Source of the DNA: a virus
Length of the DNA: 22,100 nt
Strand: one strand, 5' to 3'
IMG/VR virus record: IMGVR_UViG_3300028800_000331
Span: 1-22,100 of that record
Shown in pieces: positions 6,882-15,900 of the stretch. A program made the translations under genes and the position numbers. Numbering within the stretch: the first letter of the stretch is position 1; the number at the start of each line of letters is the position of its first letter. Under the pieces are notes generated by a model that ran no database searches, was not told the DNA's origin, and was given only the letters and a program-made list of their open reading frames with translations.

Positions 6882-7634
6882 ATGACGGCGTACTTTTTTG
6901 GCAGTGGTACTATCATCGCCAAGCGAGTCGGTGTAGCCAATGCGCAGCCGGCTTTCCTTGGCACGATGCAAGATTTCGAGTTCGACATCGACCAGACCAT
7001 CAAAGAATTGATGGGCCAGTACAAGGTCCCGGTAGCGATCGCCGCCGGCCAGACCAAAATCACCATGAAGGCGAAGTTCGCCCGGGTCCAGGCGAATACG
7101 ATCAACAGCCTGATGCTGGACCAAAGCCTGTCGCCTTCGTCAGGCATCAATCTGGCGGTCGCCGAGAACGGCGCCATCCCGAACACCACCACGAGCACCA
7201 CGGTGGTGGTCTCGAATGCGACGTCCTTCACGACCGATCTCGGCGTGTTCTACGCCTCGAACGGCACTCAGCTAGTGCCCGGCACATCGGCCTCGGCCGC
7301 CGGCACTTATTCCGTCGCCGCAGGCACCTACTCGTTCAACGCCTCGGACAAGGGGCTGCTCGTACAGATCTATTACGAGTATGCCGTCACGAACATGCAA
7401 TCGATCGCATGGAACAACCAGCTGATGGGCCAGCAGCCGACGTTTCAGCTGGACGCGCAGGAGCAATTCAATTACCTCGGCAGCCAGAAGACCATGGTGC
7501 TGAAGCTCAATGCCTGCGTCAGCAGCAAGCTTACCTTCCCGTTCAAGAACACCGACTTCATGATCTCGGAAATGGACATCATGGCGTTCGCCGACGCATC
7601 CAACTCGATCGGCACGATCGCCATCTCCGAGTAG
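6882..7634 (+). CDS. Major tail tube protein with inserted beta-module
   Basis: This 250-residue protein polymerises into the tail tube. It is placed just before the tail assembly chaperone and tape measure. Its N-terminus (GTMQDFEFDIDQTIKELMGQ, about 27-46), the following KITMKAKFARV, and the C-terminal LKLNACVSSKLTFPFKNTDF are typical of phage tail tube proteins that read a reference value and then oppose long beta strands. Residues about 118-169 (DLGVFYASNGTQLV, then GTYSFNASDKGLLVQIYYEY) look inserted and match a segment of the connector protein at 5064. GGGAGAAAGAG gives a clear ribosome binding site. Two hairpins follow the stop. Confidence is high for the role. Confidence 0.85.
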   Translation: MTAYFFGSGTIIAKRVGVANAQPAFLGTMQDFEFDIDQTIKELMGQYKVPVAIAAGQTKITMKAKFARVQANTINSLMLDQSLSPSSGINLAVAENGAIPNTTTSTTVVVSNATSFTTDLGVFYASNGTQLVPGTSASAAGTYSVAAGTYSFNASDKGLLVQIYYEYAVTNMQSIAWNNQLMGQQPTFQLDAQEQFNYLGSQKTMVLKLNACVSSKLTFPFKNTDFMISEMDIMAFADASNSIGTIAISE

Positions 7635-7646
7635 GGCTGGCAGCGC

Positions 7647-7668
7647 CCCAAGGGCCAAGGCTCTTGGG
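7647..7668 (+). terminator. Hairpin after the tail tube gene (first of two)
   Basis: CCCAAGGGCC (7647-7656) and GGCTCTTGGG (7659-7668) form a 10-bp stem with one G-T wobble around AA, so the end pair probably opens to a four-base loop. It lies 12 bases after the tail tube stop. No T-run follows, so partial termination or 3'-end protection is more likely than full termination. Confidence 0.45.
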
Positions 7669-7684
7669 ATCAAGCGCAGGGGGT

Positions 7685-7715
7685 GCCGCCGAGGCTGTAC
7701 CAGGGCCTTGGCGGC
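7685..7715 (+). terminator. Hairpin after the tail tube gene (second of two)
   Basis: GCCGCCGAGGC (7685-7695) and GCCTTGGCGGC (7705-7715) form an 11-bp stem with one G-T wobble and a 9-base loop. No T-run follows. With the hairpin before it, it separates the very abundant tail tube message from the chaperone gene, whose product is needed in small amounts. Confidence 0.45.
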
Positions 7716-7756
7716 CTCTGCGCCTCAATCAATAAAAGCATGAGGAACGAACGAAT

Positions 7757-8173
7757 ATGGATATTGTAGTACCAAATCAACAGCAGATCGACGCCAAGAC
7801 GCCGACCATCGTGCTCGGCGGCGTAGCATGGCCAATCCCGCCTCTTGCTATCAAGCAGAACCGGGTGGTGCTGCCCTTGCTGGTGGATCTGTTCCCGGAG
7901 ATGGCCGCAGTCGCCGGCTTGCGAAAGCCGGATGGCTCGATGGACCAAAGGGCCTTCATGAAGGCCGTTATGCTGTTCAGCGAGAACACGCTGGACAAGC
8001 TGATCGAGGTCGTCTACAACGCGCTTCTGCGCGCCCATCCCACGCTTACGCGCGAGCAATTCAACGACATGCCGATCGCGCCCATGGAGCTGTTCGGCGC
8101 TCTTGAAGTTATATCGGCGGCGGTGGGCTTGTTGACCAGGACGGACAAGGTGGCCGCCCCGGGGGAAGCGTAG
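7757..8173 (+). CDS. Tail assembly chaperone, upstream (gpG-like) frame
   Basis: This 138-residue protein sits between the tail tube and tape measure genes, the invariant position of the siphovirus tail assembly chaperone. It begins with a short beta segment (TIVLGGVAWPIPPLAIKQNR, about 17-36), then becomes helical (LPLLVDLFPEM, LDKLIEVVYNALLRAHPTLT, APMELFGALEVISAAVGL). This matches gpG-like proteins, which coat the tape measure during assembly and are absent from the finished tail. The 3' end carries CCCGGGG, a heptamer able to shift ribosomes by -1 into the next gene at the position expected for a gpG/gpGT pair. Confidence is high from context and fold pattern. Confidence 0.82.
   Translation: MDIVVPNQQQIDAKTPTIVLGGVAWPIPPLAIKQNRVVLPLLVDLFPEMAAVAGLRKPDGSMDQRAFMKAVMLFSENTLDKLIEVVYNALLRAHPTLTREQFNDMPIAPMELFGALEVISAAVGLLTRTDKVAAPGEA
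8158..8164 (+). promoter_or_regulatory. Probable -1 programmed frameshift slippery site (C CCG GGG)
   Basis: Read in the frame of the gene starting at 7757, the bases are C CCG GGG, an X XXY YYZ heptamer. A -1 slip gives CCC GGG GGA AGC GTA GGC GGG TCC ATG, which is stop-free and in frame with the ATG at 8182. The fusion would have 136 residues of the first frame plus 87 of the second, 223 in all. Frameshifted chaperones are widely conserved in siphoviruses. The heptamer is GC-rich and not the lambda one (GGGAAAG), so efficiency is unknown. Confidence 0.7.
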
Positions 8174-8181
8174 GCGGGTCC

Positions 8182-8427
8182 ATGCCTGATTGGACGTCCA
8201 TCATTGCCAGGATCGCCACGGTCACCGGTTGGACGTGGGAGACTTGCGAGGATGAACTGACATGGCCCCGCATCGAAGCGCTTTACGAGGAATGGGCCGA
8301 TCATCCGCCCGTACACGAAACGGTCGCGGCTTACCTCGGCTACAAGCCAAAGTCAAAAAAGAGCAAGCAGTACGGCGATCTATCCGAATTGATCGGGATG
8401 TTCCCGACTGGTAGAGTCGCATTCTAG
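8182..8427 (+). CDS. Tail assembly chaperone, downstream (T-like) frame
   Basis: This frame encodes 81 residues from its first ATG but is probably expressed mainly as the C-terminal part of a fusion with the preceding gene, with coding continuing from about 8164. TGWTWETCEDELTWPRIEALYEEW and HPPVHETVAAYLGYK (about 14-54) follow the pattern of gpT-like or second chaperone proteins: W-(D/E)-x-x-x-x-x-(L/M)-T-W, then W...(H)PP..., then a small-residue-GY. The T part is thought to bind tube subunits and bring them to the tape measure. The ATG at 8182 has only a distant ribosome binding site (GGGGGAAG, 13 bases away), which favours frameshifting over independent initiation. Confidence 0.75.
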   Translation: MPDWTSIIARIATVTGWTWETCEDELTWPRIEALYEEWADHPPVHETVAAYLGYKPKSKKSKQYGDLSELIGMFPTGRVAF

Positions 8428-8442
8428 AGGAAAGGGCCGCCC

Positions 8443-11025
8443 ATGTCTGACGTTGATGTCGAATTCGGCGCAAGTATCGGTGGAGCTATTGCTGGCATCG
8501 ATAAAGTAACCGAAGCTATCGAAAGCATGGGCGGCAAGGTCAAAGGGCTTACCGAGGTCTTCACCGGGCTGGCCGAGGCGTTCCTTGCGGCGTTCGCTGT
8601 CGAGAAGATCATTGATTGGGTCGAGAAAATCAGCGAGGCCGGCGCCGAGGTAGAGCACCTTACGCACCAGCTAGGCTTGTCGGCCGAGGCGGTCAGCAGC
8701 TTTCAATTTGCTGCCGAGGCCATGGGCATTTCTTCCGGCTCGGCCGCGATGCAGTTGACGCGCCTCGAACGGAATATTGCGCAAGCTGCCAGCGGAAGCG
8801 GCGCCGCCGCCTCGGGCTTTCGCGCTTTGGGCATCACGACTCAGGAGCTGAAAGACCACGGCAACGATATGCAGTATATGTTGCAGTTGATTTCTGAGAA
8901 GTTTGCGACTACCGCTGACGGCGCTAACAAGACTGCTGTGGCTATCGCGATCGGCGGGCGTGGCTTTGCCCAGATGATCCCGTTGTTGGATCGCGGGGCT
9001 GCGGGCTTCAAGGAAATGGCTGACGCGCAGGAGCGCGCCGGCACGCTGATGACCGGCCCGATGGTCGAGGGCATGGAAAAGACGTCACTTGAGTTGCACG
9101 AAATGTGGGAGGCGATCAAGGGCGTCTCGCTTACGATCTATGAGGCGTTCAAGCCGGCGATCGACGCCATTGTCCTTGGGTTCATTGCGGTCGTCGAAAG
9201 CTTCAACAACGCCCTCAAGGGCACCAGCCTTTTGCACGACGGTCTAACTGCCCTGGTCGTTGTACTTGATTTGGTCATCGGTGCTGTAGCCTTCCTCTCG
9301 ACCGGTCTCAACCAGTTGTGGCAAGTCGCTGCGTTGGTGGCTGAAGTAATCGTTACGGTGTTCCAGGCAATCAGCGCCGTGATGATTGACGCTACGACTG
9401 GCGCGTTTGGCAAGATCGAAGTCGACGGCGAAGCCGCCATGGACCACATAAAAGAGGTAACCGCCGATCGCCTCAGCAAGATGAAGGCGGCCTGGACTGA
9501 CTACGAAGATACCATCCGCAAACTGATGTCGAACCTTAATTCGAGCGGTGTGGTAACGGTGCCGCCGGAAGCGGAAGGCCAGGACAAGGCGGCCAAGCCG
9601 CAGATGCCGGCGATGAGCAAGATGAATGCCGGCAGCAAGAATATTGTAAGTGAATGGACGCAGCAGCTACAGGAGCTTATCGCCAAGCAGGCCGGGTTCT
9701 TCAAGGATTCGACCGATCTGGAAATCAAGTTCTGGCAGGACAAGCTCGCGACGGTCAAGGCCGGCACGAAAGAGTACTTGGAGGTCGAGGCTAAGCTTTA
9801 CGAAGCTGAGAAGAAGCAAGCGACGCAGGGGCTGGCTGATTGGGAAGCCGGCATTAAGTACAAACAGCAGATATTCCACAACGACTATCAGCAGGTGATC
9901 GCCCTAGAGGAACAGAAGGTCCAGCACCTGAAGGAATTGTACGGCGAGGATAGCCGGCAGTACGTAGCGGCCCTTCGTGAGAAAGACATCATGGAGCGCC
10001 AGCACCTTGTCGAAGTGCGTGCGATGGAAGTAGAGCACGCCGATGCCATGCGCGAAATCCAGAAGGCCGGTATCGACGATCAGATCGCGGCCTTGGACGC
10101 TTCGGTAGCGGATGGCCGGATTACGAATTCGGAAAAGCTCGAAGATTTGCGGCGCCTCAAGACGGAAGAATACTTATTGGAGCTTCAAAGCCTTCAGGCT
10201 AAAAAGACGCTGCTCGATCAGTCTGTCGCCGATCAGCAAAAGACTGACGACCAAATCCTGCAGCTAGAGCGCAAGCACCAGATCGAAATGCGCCAGATCG
10301 ATCGACAGTCGGCGACCGCCTCGCGTCAGGAATGGCAGTCGTTGTTCTCGACGATGAGCAGCGGGTTTCGTAATGTTATTACCGGCATGCTGCAGGGCAC
10401 CCTTACCTGGAAACAGGCGTTGGCGAACACGGTCCAGAACCTCGCGCTGACCTTCATCGACATGGAGGAAAAGAAGCTCGAAACGTATCTGGCCAACCTG
10501 CTGACCGAGGATGCCGCGACCGAGGCTTCGACGGCGGCCAGGACTGCCGCCGAGCAGACGGCAAGCTCGGCCTCGATCATCGGCTATATCGAAAAGGCTC
10601 TAAAGTTCATCGCTACATCCGCGGCCGAGACCTTTGCCGGGGTGTTCGCCTTCCTCTCGGGCGTTATGGGGCCGGCTGCCGCGGGACCGGCCACCGCCGC
10701 GGGCGCCCTTGTCCAAGGCGCTGCCGCTATGTTCTCGATGCCGTCCGCCGCTGGCGGGTGGGAGGTCTCGCAGGATTCCCTTGCTATGGTGCATAAGCGC
10801 GAAATGATCCTGCCCGCCGATCTGTCCTCAGGCATAAGCCGGCTCATTCGTGCCGGCAGCAGCGGCGGCGGCGGGACAAGCCAGAATGGCGGTACGCAAA
10901 TCGTTATCAACGCCATGGATGCCAAGTCCGTACACGACCTGCTGATGAAGCAAGGGCCGGCTGTAGTTAAAGCGGCGCGGCGCCAAGCCCGCAGCTTCGA
11001 CCCGAACGCACAACCGCGGGGGTAA
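8443..11025 (+). CDS. Tail tape measure protein
   Basis: This is the largest tail assembly protein before the tip, 860 residues, directly after the chaperone genes. The N-terminal third has the usual pattern (HLTHQLGLSAEAVSSFQFAA about 72-91, then AIAIGGRGFAQMIPLLDRGA about 167-186). Hydrophobic helices occupy about 263-315 and about 720-765, consistent with membrane-interacting segments released at infection. Residues about 400-640 are charged heptad-like coiled coil (EYLLELQSLQAKKTLLDQ). The C-terminus carries LAMVHKREMILPADL (about 780-794), a motif common to phage tape measures. AGAGGAAAGGG precedes the start. Using the usual 1.5 angstrom per residue, the tail would be about 130 nm, an estimate only. 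Confidence 0.93.
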   Translation: MSDVDVEFGASIGGAIAGIDKVTEAIESMGGKVKGLTEVFTGLAEAFLAAFAVEKIIDWVEKISEAGAEVEHLTHQLGLSAEAVSSFQFAAEAMGISSGSAAMQLTRLERNIAQAASGSGAAASGFRALGITTQELKDHGNDMQYMLQLISEKFATTADGANKTAVAIAIGGRGFAQMIPLLDRGAAGFKEMADAQERAGTLMTGPMVEGMEKTSLELHEMWEAIKGVSLTIYEAFKPAIDAIVLGFIAVVESFNNALKGTSLLHDGLTALVVVLDLVIGAVAFLSTGLNQLWQVAALVAEVIVTVFQAISAVMIDATTGAFGKIEVDGEAAMDHIKEVTADRLSKMKAAWTDYEDTIRKLMSNLNSSGVVTVPPEAEGQDKAAKPQMPAMSKMNAGSKNIVSEWTQQLQELIAKQAGFFKDSTDLEIKFWQDKLATVKAGTKEYLEVEAKLYEAEKKQATQGLADWEAGIKYKQQIFHNDYQQVIALEEQKVQHLKELYGEDSRQYVAALREKDIMERQHLVEVRAMEVEHADAMREIQKAGIDDQIAALDASVADGRITNSEKLEDLRRLKTEEYLLELQSLQAKKTLLDQSVADQQKTDDQILQLERKHQIEMRQIDRQSATASRQEWQSLFSTMSSGFRNVITGMLQGTLTWKQALANTVQNLALTFIDMEEKKLETYLANLLTEDAATEASTAARTAAEQTASSASIIGYIEKALKFIATSAAETFAGVFAFLSGVMGPAAAGPATAAGALVQGAAAMFSMPSAAGGWEVSQDSLAMVHKREMILPADLSSGISRLIRAGSSGGGGTSQNGGTQIVINAMDAKSVHDLLMKQGPAVVKAARRQARSFDPNAQPRG

Positions 11026-11030
11026 GTTGA

Positions 11031-11657
11031 ATGTCGAGCGCAGTCTTTCCGACGCTGCCGGGTCTTGCGTACAGCGTGTTCCGTACGCCCATCTGGTCGA
11101 CGTTGATCCAGACCGCCGTCAGCGGAAAAGAGCAGCGTTGTGATCTGTGGTCGTATCCTCGTTGGTCGTGGTCCCTTTCATTCTCGGTCCTGAGGTCTGA
11201 CATTACCTTTGCGGAATGGCAGACTTTCGTAGGGTTCTTCAATCTGCGGCAAGGGATGTTCGATCCATTCCTATATAAAGATGTTGACGACAATTCTGTC
11301 AGCAATCAGAACATCGGGGTCGGCAACGGAAGCAACAAGGTCTTCCAATTGGTGCGTACCTTGGGCGGGTTCGTAGAGCCGATCCCGGCGCCCAACATCA
11401 TCTCTGATATCCAGGTGGATGGGTCTACCATCGGGGGTGCCTATACCGTCGATCCCGCCACGGGCCTTGTGACGCTGACGTCGGCGCCGGGAAACGGGCT
11501 GCTCGTTACGGCCAGCTTCTCATACTACTGGCGCTGTCGATTTGCCCAAGACAACAGCGGCTCCGGTAGCGGTAACTTTACGGGTGATGCCATGACTCTG
11601 GAAAAGTTCATGAACCAGTTGTGGACTACGGGCGTCAGCTTTATCTCGGTGAAGTAA
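11031..11657 (+). CDS. DUF2460 distal tail protein (GTA gp12-like)
   Basis: This 208-residue protein is the first of a four-gene tail-tip cassette. FPTLPGLAYSVFRTPIWST at the N-terminus, SGKEQRCDLWSYPRW (about 31-45), then FVGFFNLRQGMFDPFLYKDVDDN (about 66-88), IGVGNGSNKVFQLVRTLGG (about 94-112) and VDPATGLVTLTSAPGNG (about 141-157) are all DUF2460 hallmarks. In the Rhodobacter gene transfer agent the DUF2460 protein is the distal tail protein that links the tube to the hub. The gene starts five bases after the tape measure stop. Confidence is high for family, and the role follows from the homologous particle. Confidence 0.88.
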   Translation: MSSAVFPTLPGLAYSVFRTPIWSTLIQTAVSGKEQRCDLWSYPRWSWSLSFSVLRSDITFAEWQTFVGFFNLRQGMFDPFLYKDVDDNSVSNQNIGVGNGSNKVFQLVRTLGGFVEPIPAPNIISDIQVDGSTIGGAYTVDPATGLVTLTSAPGNGLLVTASFSYYWRCRFAQDNSGSGSGNFTGDAMTLEKFMNQLWTTGVSFISVK

Positions 11658-11659
11658 AA

Positions 11660-12511
11660 ATGAAGGTCTCGACCCCTCAGCTTCGCGCGCTGCTGTTCTC
11701 AGGCCAATTCGCCATGGCCGAGCTTTATACGTTTACTGTCATCGATGGCACAGCCTATCGCTACACCTCTTGGGACCAGGATCTCACGGTGGGCGGCTTT
11801 ACGTATGCCGCCGACGATGTGCTGATCAACCGAGATCAGATCAGTTGGAAGACCGGGCTTCAGGTAGGCCAGCTGCAGCTTACGGCCTACCCCGGCGATG
11901 CAAGCGAGCTTGAGGGCTTGCCGTTCCTGTCGGCGGTTCGCTACGGGCTGCTCGACGGCGCTACTTTTACGTGCTATCGGCTCTTCATGCCGACAGCCGG
12001 CGATACTTCGGTAGCCCCCGTCTTTATTTTCCAAGGACGGGTTGGCGAAGCCGTGGCCGGGCGCACCTCTGTCGAGATCACCGTCTATGACTTTATTGAG
12101 GTCCTGAACATTGACATGCCGCGCCATCAATGGCAGCCGTCATGCGTCTGGACTGTATACGATACCGGCTGTTCTCTGAACCGGAATAGCTTCAAGGTAA
12201 CAACATCCGTCACCGGCTCGCCCACGCAATCGCAAATCGGCTTCAGCAGTGGCCAAGCGAACGGCTACTTCCAAGATGGGACATGCAAGTTTACCACAGG
12301 CGACAATGCCGGCTTGACGCGCACGATCGGCACAAACACCAGCGGCAACCTCATGCTCGTCTCGCCCTTTCCTTTCGTGCCTACACCCGGCGACATGATG
12401 GAATTGTTGCCGGGCTGCAATCGTACGCAGACGCGGTGCGTCAGTCCTTTCAACAACCTCGTCAATTACCGCGGATATGACTATGTCCCGGTTGTGGAGA
12501 CCGCGCTATGA
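11660..12511 (+). CDS. DUF2163 / BR0599-type tail hub protein, putative Fe-S binding
   Basis: This 283-residue protein corresponds to the hub of gene-transfer-agent-like tails. The N-terminal half (ELYTFTVIDGTAYRYTSWDQ, about 21-40, then SVEITVYDFIEVLNI) is DUF2163. The C-terminal half (GFSSGQANGYFQDG, then PGCNRTQTRC and NLVNYRGYDYVP) is the BR0599-type domain. Cys162, Cys171, Cys253 and Cys260 (spacings CX8C and CX6C) are the conserved quartet that in lambda gpL and the GTA hub holds a 4Fe-4S cluster. I chose ATG 11660, preceded by GGTGAAG, rather than the in-frame ATG 11621, which would overlap the upstream gene by 37 bases and add 13 residues without family similarity. The stop overlaps the next start. 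Confidence 0.87.
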   Translation: MKVSTPQLRALLFSGQFAMAELYTFTVIDGTAYRYTSWDQDLTVGGFTYAADDVLINRDQISWKTGLQVGQLQLTAYPGDASELEGLPFLSAVRYGLLDGATFTCYRLFMPTAGDTSVAPVFIFQGRVGEAVAGRTSVEITVYDFIEVLNIDMPRHQWQPSCVWTVYDTGCSLNRNSFKVTTSVTGSPTQSQIGFSSGQANGYFQDGTCKFTTGDNAGLTRTIGTNTSGNLMLVSPFPFVPTPGDMMELLPGCNRTQTRCVSPFNNLVNYRGYDYVPVVETAL

Positions 12512-12987
12512 TGGACGAGAAAGAGAAGCGCGAACGCGAGGCGGTGGTGGCCGAGGCTAAGTCATGGTTGCGTACGCCCTACCATCCCATGGGCAAGATC
12601 AAGGGCGTGGGCGTCGACTGCGGGCAATTCCTCATCGCGGTCTTTGAAAATGTCGGGCTCATCCCGCCGACCGACACCGGCTTCTATGTGCCGGACTGGC
12701 ACTTCCACCGCGATGACGAACGCTATCTCGGGTTCGTCGAGAAGTTCGCCGCGCCCTTTCCCGGGCCGCCCTTGCCGGGCGACATCATCCTCTACAAGTT
12801 TGGCCGCGTGGTCAGCCACGGCGCTATCGTCATCGAATGGCCAGTCATCATCCACGCCTTGCGGAAGAAGTTCGGGCCTGGACAGGTGCGCCTCGACGAG
12901 GGCGAGAACAACGACTACTTGACCCAGCGCCAGCGCAAGGTCGATGGCGCCAAGATATACTACAGCGTATGGCATAAGCGAGGATAG
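12508..12987 (+). CDS. NlpC/P60 cell-wall peptidase of the tail tip
   Basis: This 159-residue protein is a cysteine peptidase that cuts peptide crosslinks in peptidoglycan during genome entry. The catalytic Cys38 lies in GVDCGQFL, His104 in VVSHGAIVIE, and a third polar residue, His116, in IIHAL, giving the NlpC/P60 triad. LPGDIILYKFG (about 89-99) is the conserved strand before the catalytic His. AKSWLRTPYH (about 17-26) is the usual lead-in to the active site. Position after the hub gene equals gene transfer agent gp14. The start overlaps the hub stop (ATGA at 12508-12511). A second ATG at 12511 is an equally good start. Confidence is high. Confidence 0.9.
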   Translation: MMDEKEKREREAVVAEAKSWLRTPYHPMGKIKGVGVDCGQFLIAVFENVGLIPPTDTGFYVPDWHFHRDDERYLGFVEKFAAPFPGPPLPGDIILYKFGRVVSHGAIVIEWPVIIHALRKKFGPGQVRLDEGENNDYLTQRQRKVDGAKIYYSVWHKRG

Positions 12988-12993
12988 CAACTC

Positions 12994-15900
12994 ATGGGCT
13001 TTCTGCTAGGCGGCCTTACGGCCTCGAAGCCTCAGGCTAAGACCAAGCCCGCCTACACAGGGCTCCAGACGCAGACCTCATCCTATGGTGGGGTTGTGGT
13101 GCTGGTGTTCGGGGCGACGCGGGTCGCGCCGAATATCATTTGGTATGGCGACTTCCTCGCCATCCCGCACACCACCAAAACGAAATCCGGCGGCAAGGGC
13201 GGCGGGTCCGCCAACACGGCTACTACGACTTACACTTATCAGACCGCCGTCGCTCTCGGCTTGTGCCAAGGCATATGCACCAAGATCGGCACGGTGTGGA
13301 AAGCCAAGGCGCAGACTACGTTGGCGGCTGAGGGGTTCACATTCTTCAACGGCGCCTATGGGCAAGCCGCTTGGAGCTATCTTGTTACCAATCATCCGAC
13401 GCAAGCTATCCGCTATTCCGGCACGTGCTACATCGCGGCTGACGCCCTCGATCTGGCGGACTCGGCTGATCTGCCGAACTACACCTTTGAGATATTCGGC
13501 CTTGCGCAGAACGGCATTTCCAGCGGGCCGGATGCGCTGCCACGCGACATCGTCACATTGTTGACGACAAACGCTTATTGGGGCGCTGGCCTGCCTTCGG
13601 CCTTGCTCGATGCTTCCATGACCCAGTTTAATAACTGGTGCAAAGCGACGGGCATGGTAATGTCGCCGGCCTATTCCGAGGCGAAGCCGTGCGCCGAGCA
13701 TATTCAAGATATCCTTACATTGACTTCAAGCGCTTGGGTTTGGTATGGCGGCATCTACACCATCATCCCCTATGCCGAAGTCGCGGTCTCGGGAAACGGT
13801 ACGACATTCACGCCGGCGCTGACCCCTGAATACGATTTGACCGATGACGATTTCTTGACCGATCCGGGCAACGATCCGATCAAGTTGAAGCGCAAGCGCC
13901 CTTCGGATGCCTACAATTCGGTCAAGCTGGAATATCTGCTCCGGTCGAACCAATACAACTCAGAGGTGGTCGAAACCAAGAACCAGGCGGCGATCGATCA
14001 ATATGGCTTGCGGCCGATGTCGACGACGCAGGCGCACCAATTCTGCCTTACGCAAGCGGCGCTGCAGTCGGCGCACTATATGCTGCTGCGCGAGAGCTAT
14101 CTTAATACTTACGAGTTCAGTGTTGGGTGGAAGTTCATTCTTCTCGACCCCATGGATATCATCACGATTACTGACACCAAAATGGGCATCATTCGGCAGC
14201 CCGTCCGCATCCTTGAGATTACCGAGGATGATCAAGGGCGCCTTGCCATGGTTGTCGAGGAATTGCTGACCAACCAGGCGACGGGCGCCGTCTTCGCAGA
14301 GCCGCAGGGCACACGCTATTCGGTCGACTACAATGTTGCGCCGGGGCCGATCAATATCCCGATCATGTTCGAGCCGCCGCTGGCCTTGCTCAGCACAGGC
14401 GTACAGCTGGAAATCTGGTGCGGCGTCAGCGGCGTCAATCCCAACACGTGGGGCGGCTGCAATGTCTGGGTGTCGTACGATGGCGACACCTATCAGGAAA
14501 TCCAGGACCGGGTTGTCGGCTCCAGCAATATGGGCGTGACGACTGCTACGCTGGCGTCCTTTACGAGAGCGGCAGTGGGTAATACTTTGGACACCATTCA
14601 CACCCTGGCTGTCGATGTAACTAAGGGCAATGGCACGCTTCTTTCGGGCACGGCGCAGGATGCGCAGAACCTTGCGACGCTGTGCTATGTCGGCGGCGAA
14701 TTGATCGCCTACCAGACGGCAACGCTGACCGGCTCGCACAAGTACAATCTGACTTACCTCATTCGAGGCGCTTATTCGTCGACCATCGCCAGCCATGCCG
14801 CCGGCACGAACTTCATGCGGCTGGACCAAAGCATCATCCGCGTACCGGTCAACACCGAGAATATCGGCCGACAAATCTATCTGAAATTCCAGGGCTTCAA
14901 TATCTACGGCGGTGCGATCGAGGATCTGGCCGATGTGCCGGCCTACACCTATACGCCTACGGGCGCGGCGTTGGCCTCGGCCTTGGCGAACCCTACGAAT
15001 GTCACTACAGCCTTCGTCGCGAACATCCTGCAGATTACGTGGGACCCGATCGTCGATCTCCGATCGCCGATTGACTATGAAGTCCGCAAGGGCGCTACCT
15101 TTGCGAATTCTCAGGTCCTCGGGCGAACAGACTCGACGCATGGCTTCCCGGCGCACGGCGATGGGACCTACTGGATTTCCGCGCACTATCGCGCGCCCAC
15201 GGGCCTCGACATCTATTCGTTCAATCCGCCGAGCATCGATATTGTCGGCGCTGACATTACGCAGAACATCATCGCCTCATGGGATGAGGGCGCTACAGGG
15301 TGGTCCGGCACGCTTACCAGCATGGTCAAGGATGGGCTTACTATCGAGCTTCAAGGCGCGGGCGATCTCTTGTCGTCTTCGGATTGGTTGGCCGAGACTG
15401 ATCTGCTTTTCGGCGGCGTAGTATCAAGCGGGTATTACGAGGCGCCGGCAGGCCATATCATTACGCTGGCTGCGGTGAACACCTGTCCGATCCTCATGGC
15501 TTGGGAAGTCTTCGGCGTATCGCTGTCCTCGGACTTCCTCGACATCGCCGACTTCCTTGGCAATCCTGATTTCCTCGGGGCGCAATTCAATGCTGAAGTA
15601 TCCGTACAGCCTCAGGTCTCTTTGAGCCAGGATGGTGTGACGTACGCCGCCTGGATCAATTGGAACCCCGGCAGCTATACGTTCCTTACAGTCAAGGCTC
15701 GGATATTGGTCAGCACATTGAACCCGGCGGTGAATGCTATCGTTGGCAGCTGGCAATGGGGCGTCGATGTGCCGGACCTGATTCAAAGCGCGTTCGGTGT
15801 GCCCATCCTCGCCGCGGGCTCGACGATCACGTTCCCTAAGAAGTACAATCTGGCTACGCCGGCAGTGTCTGTAACTATTCTCGATCGACAGACCGGCGAC

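Noticed and set aside
6614-7735. 373-codon + strand open frame across the tail tube gene
   Set aside because: It is an Arg/His/Gln-rich off-frame reading of two well-supported genes, with no motif and no ribosome binding site.
11621-11659. Upstream start of the DUF2163 hub gene
   Set aside because: It would overlap the DUF2460 gene by 37 bases and add 13 residues without family similarity. ATG 11660 has GGTGAAG at the proper distance.
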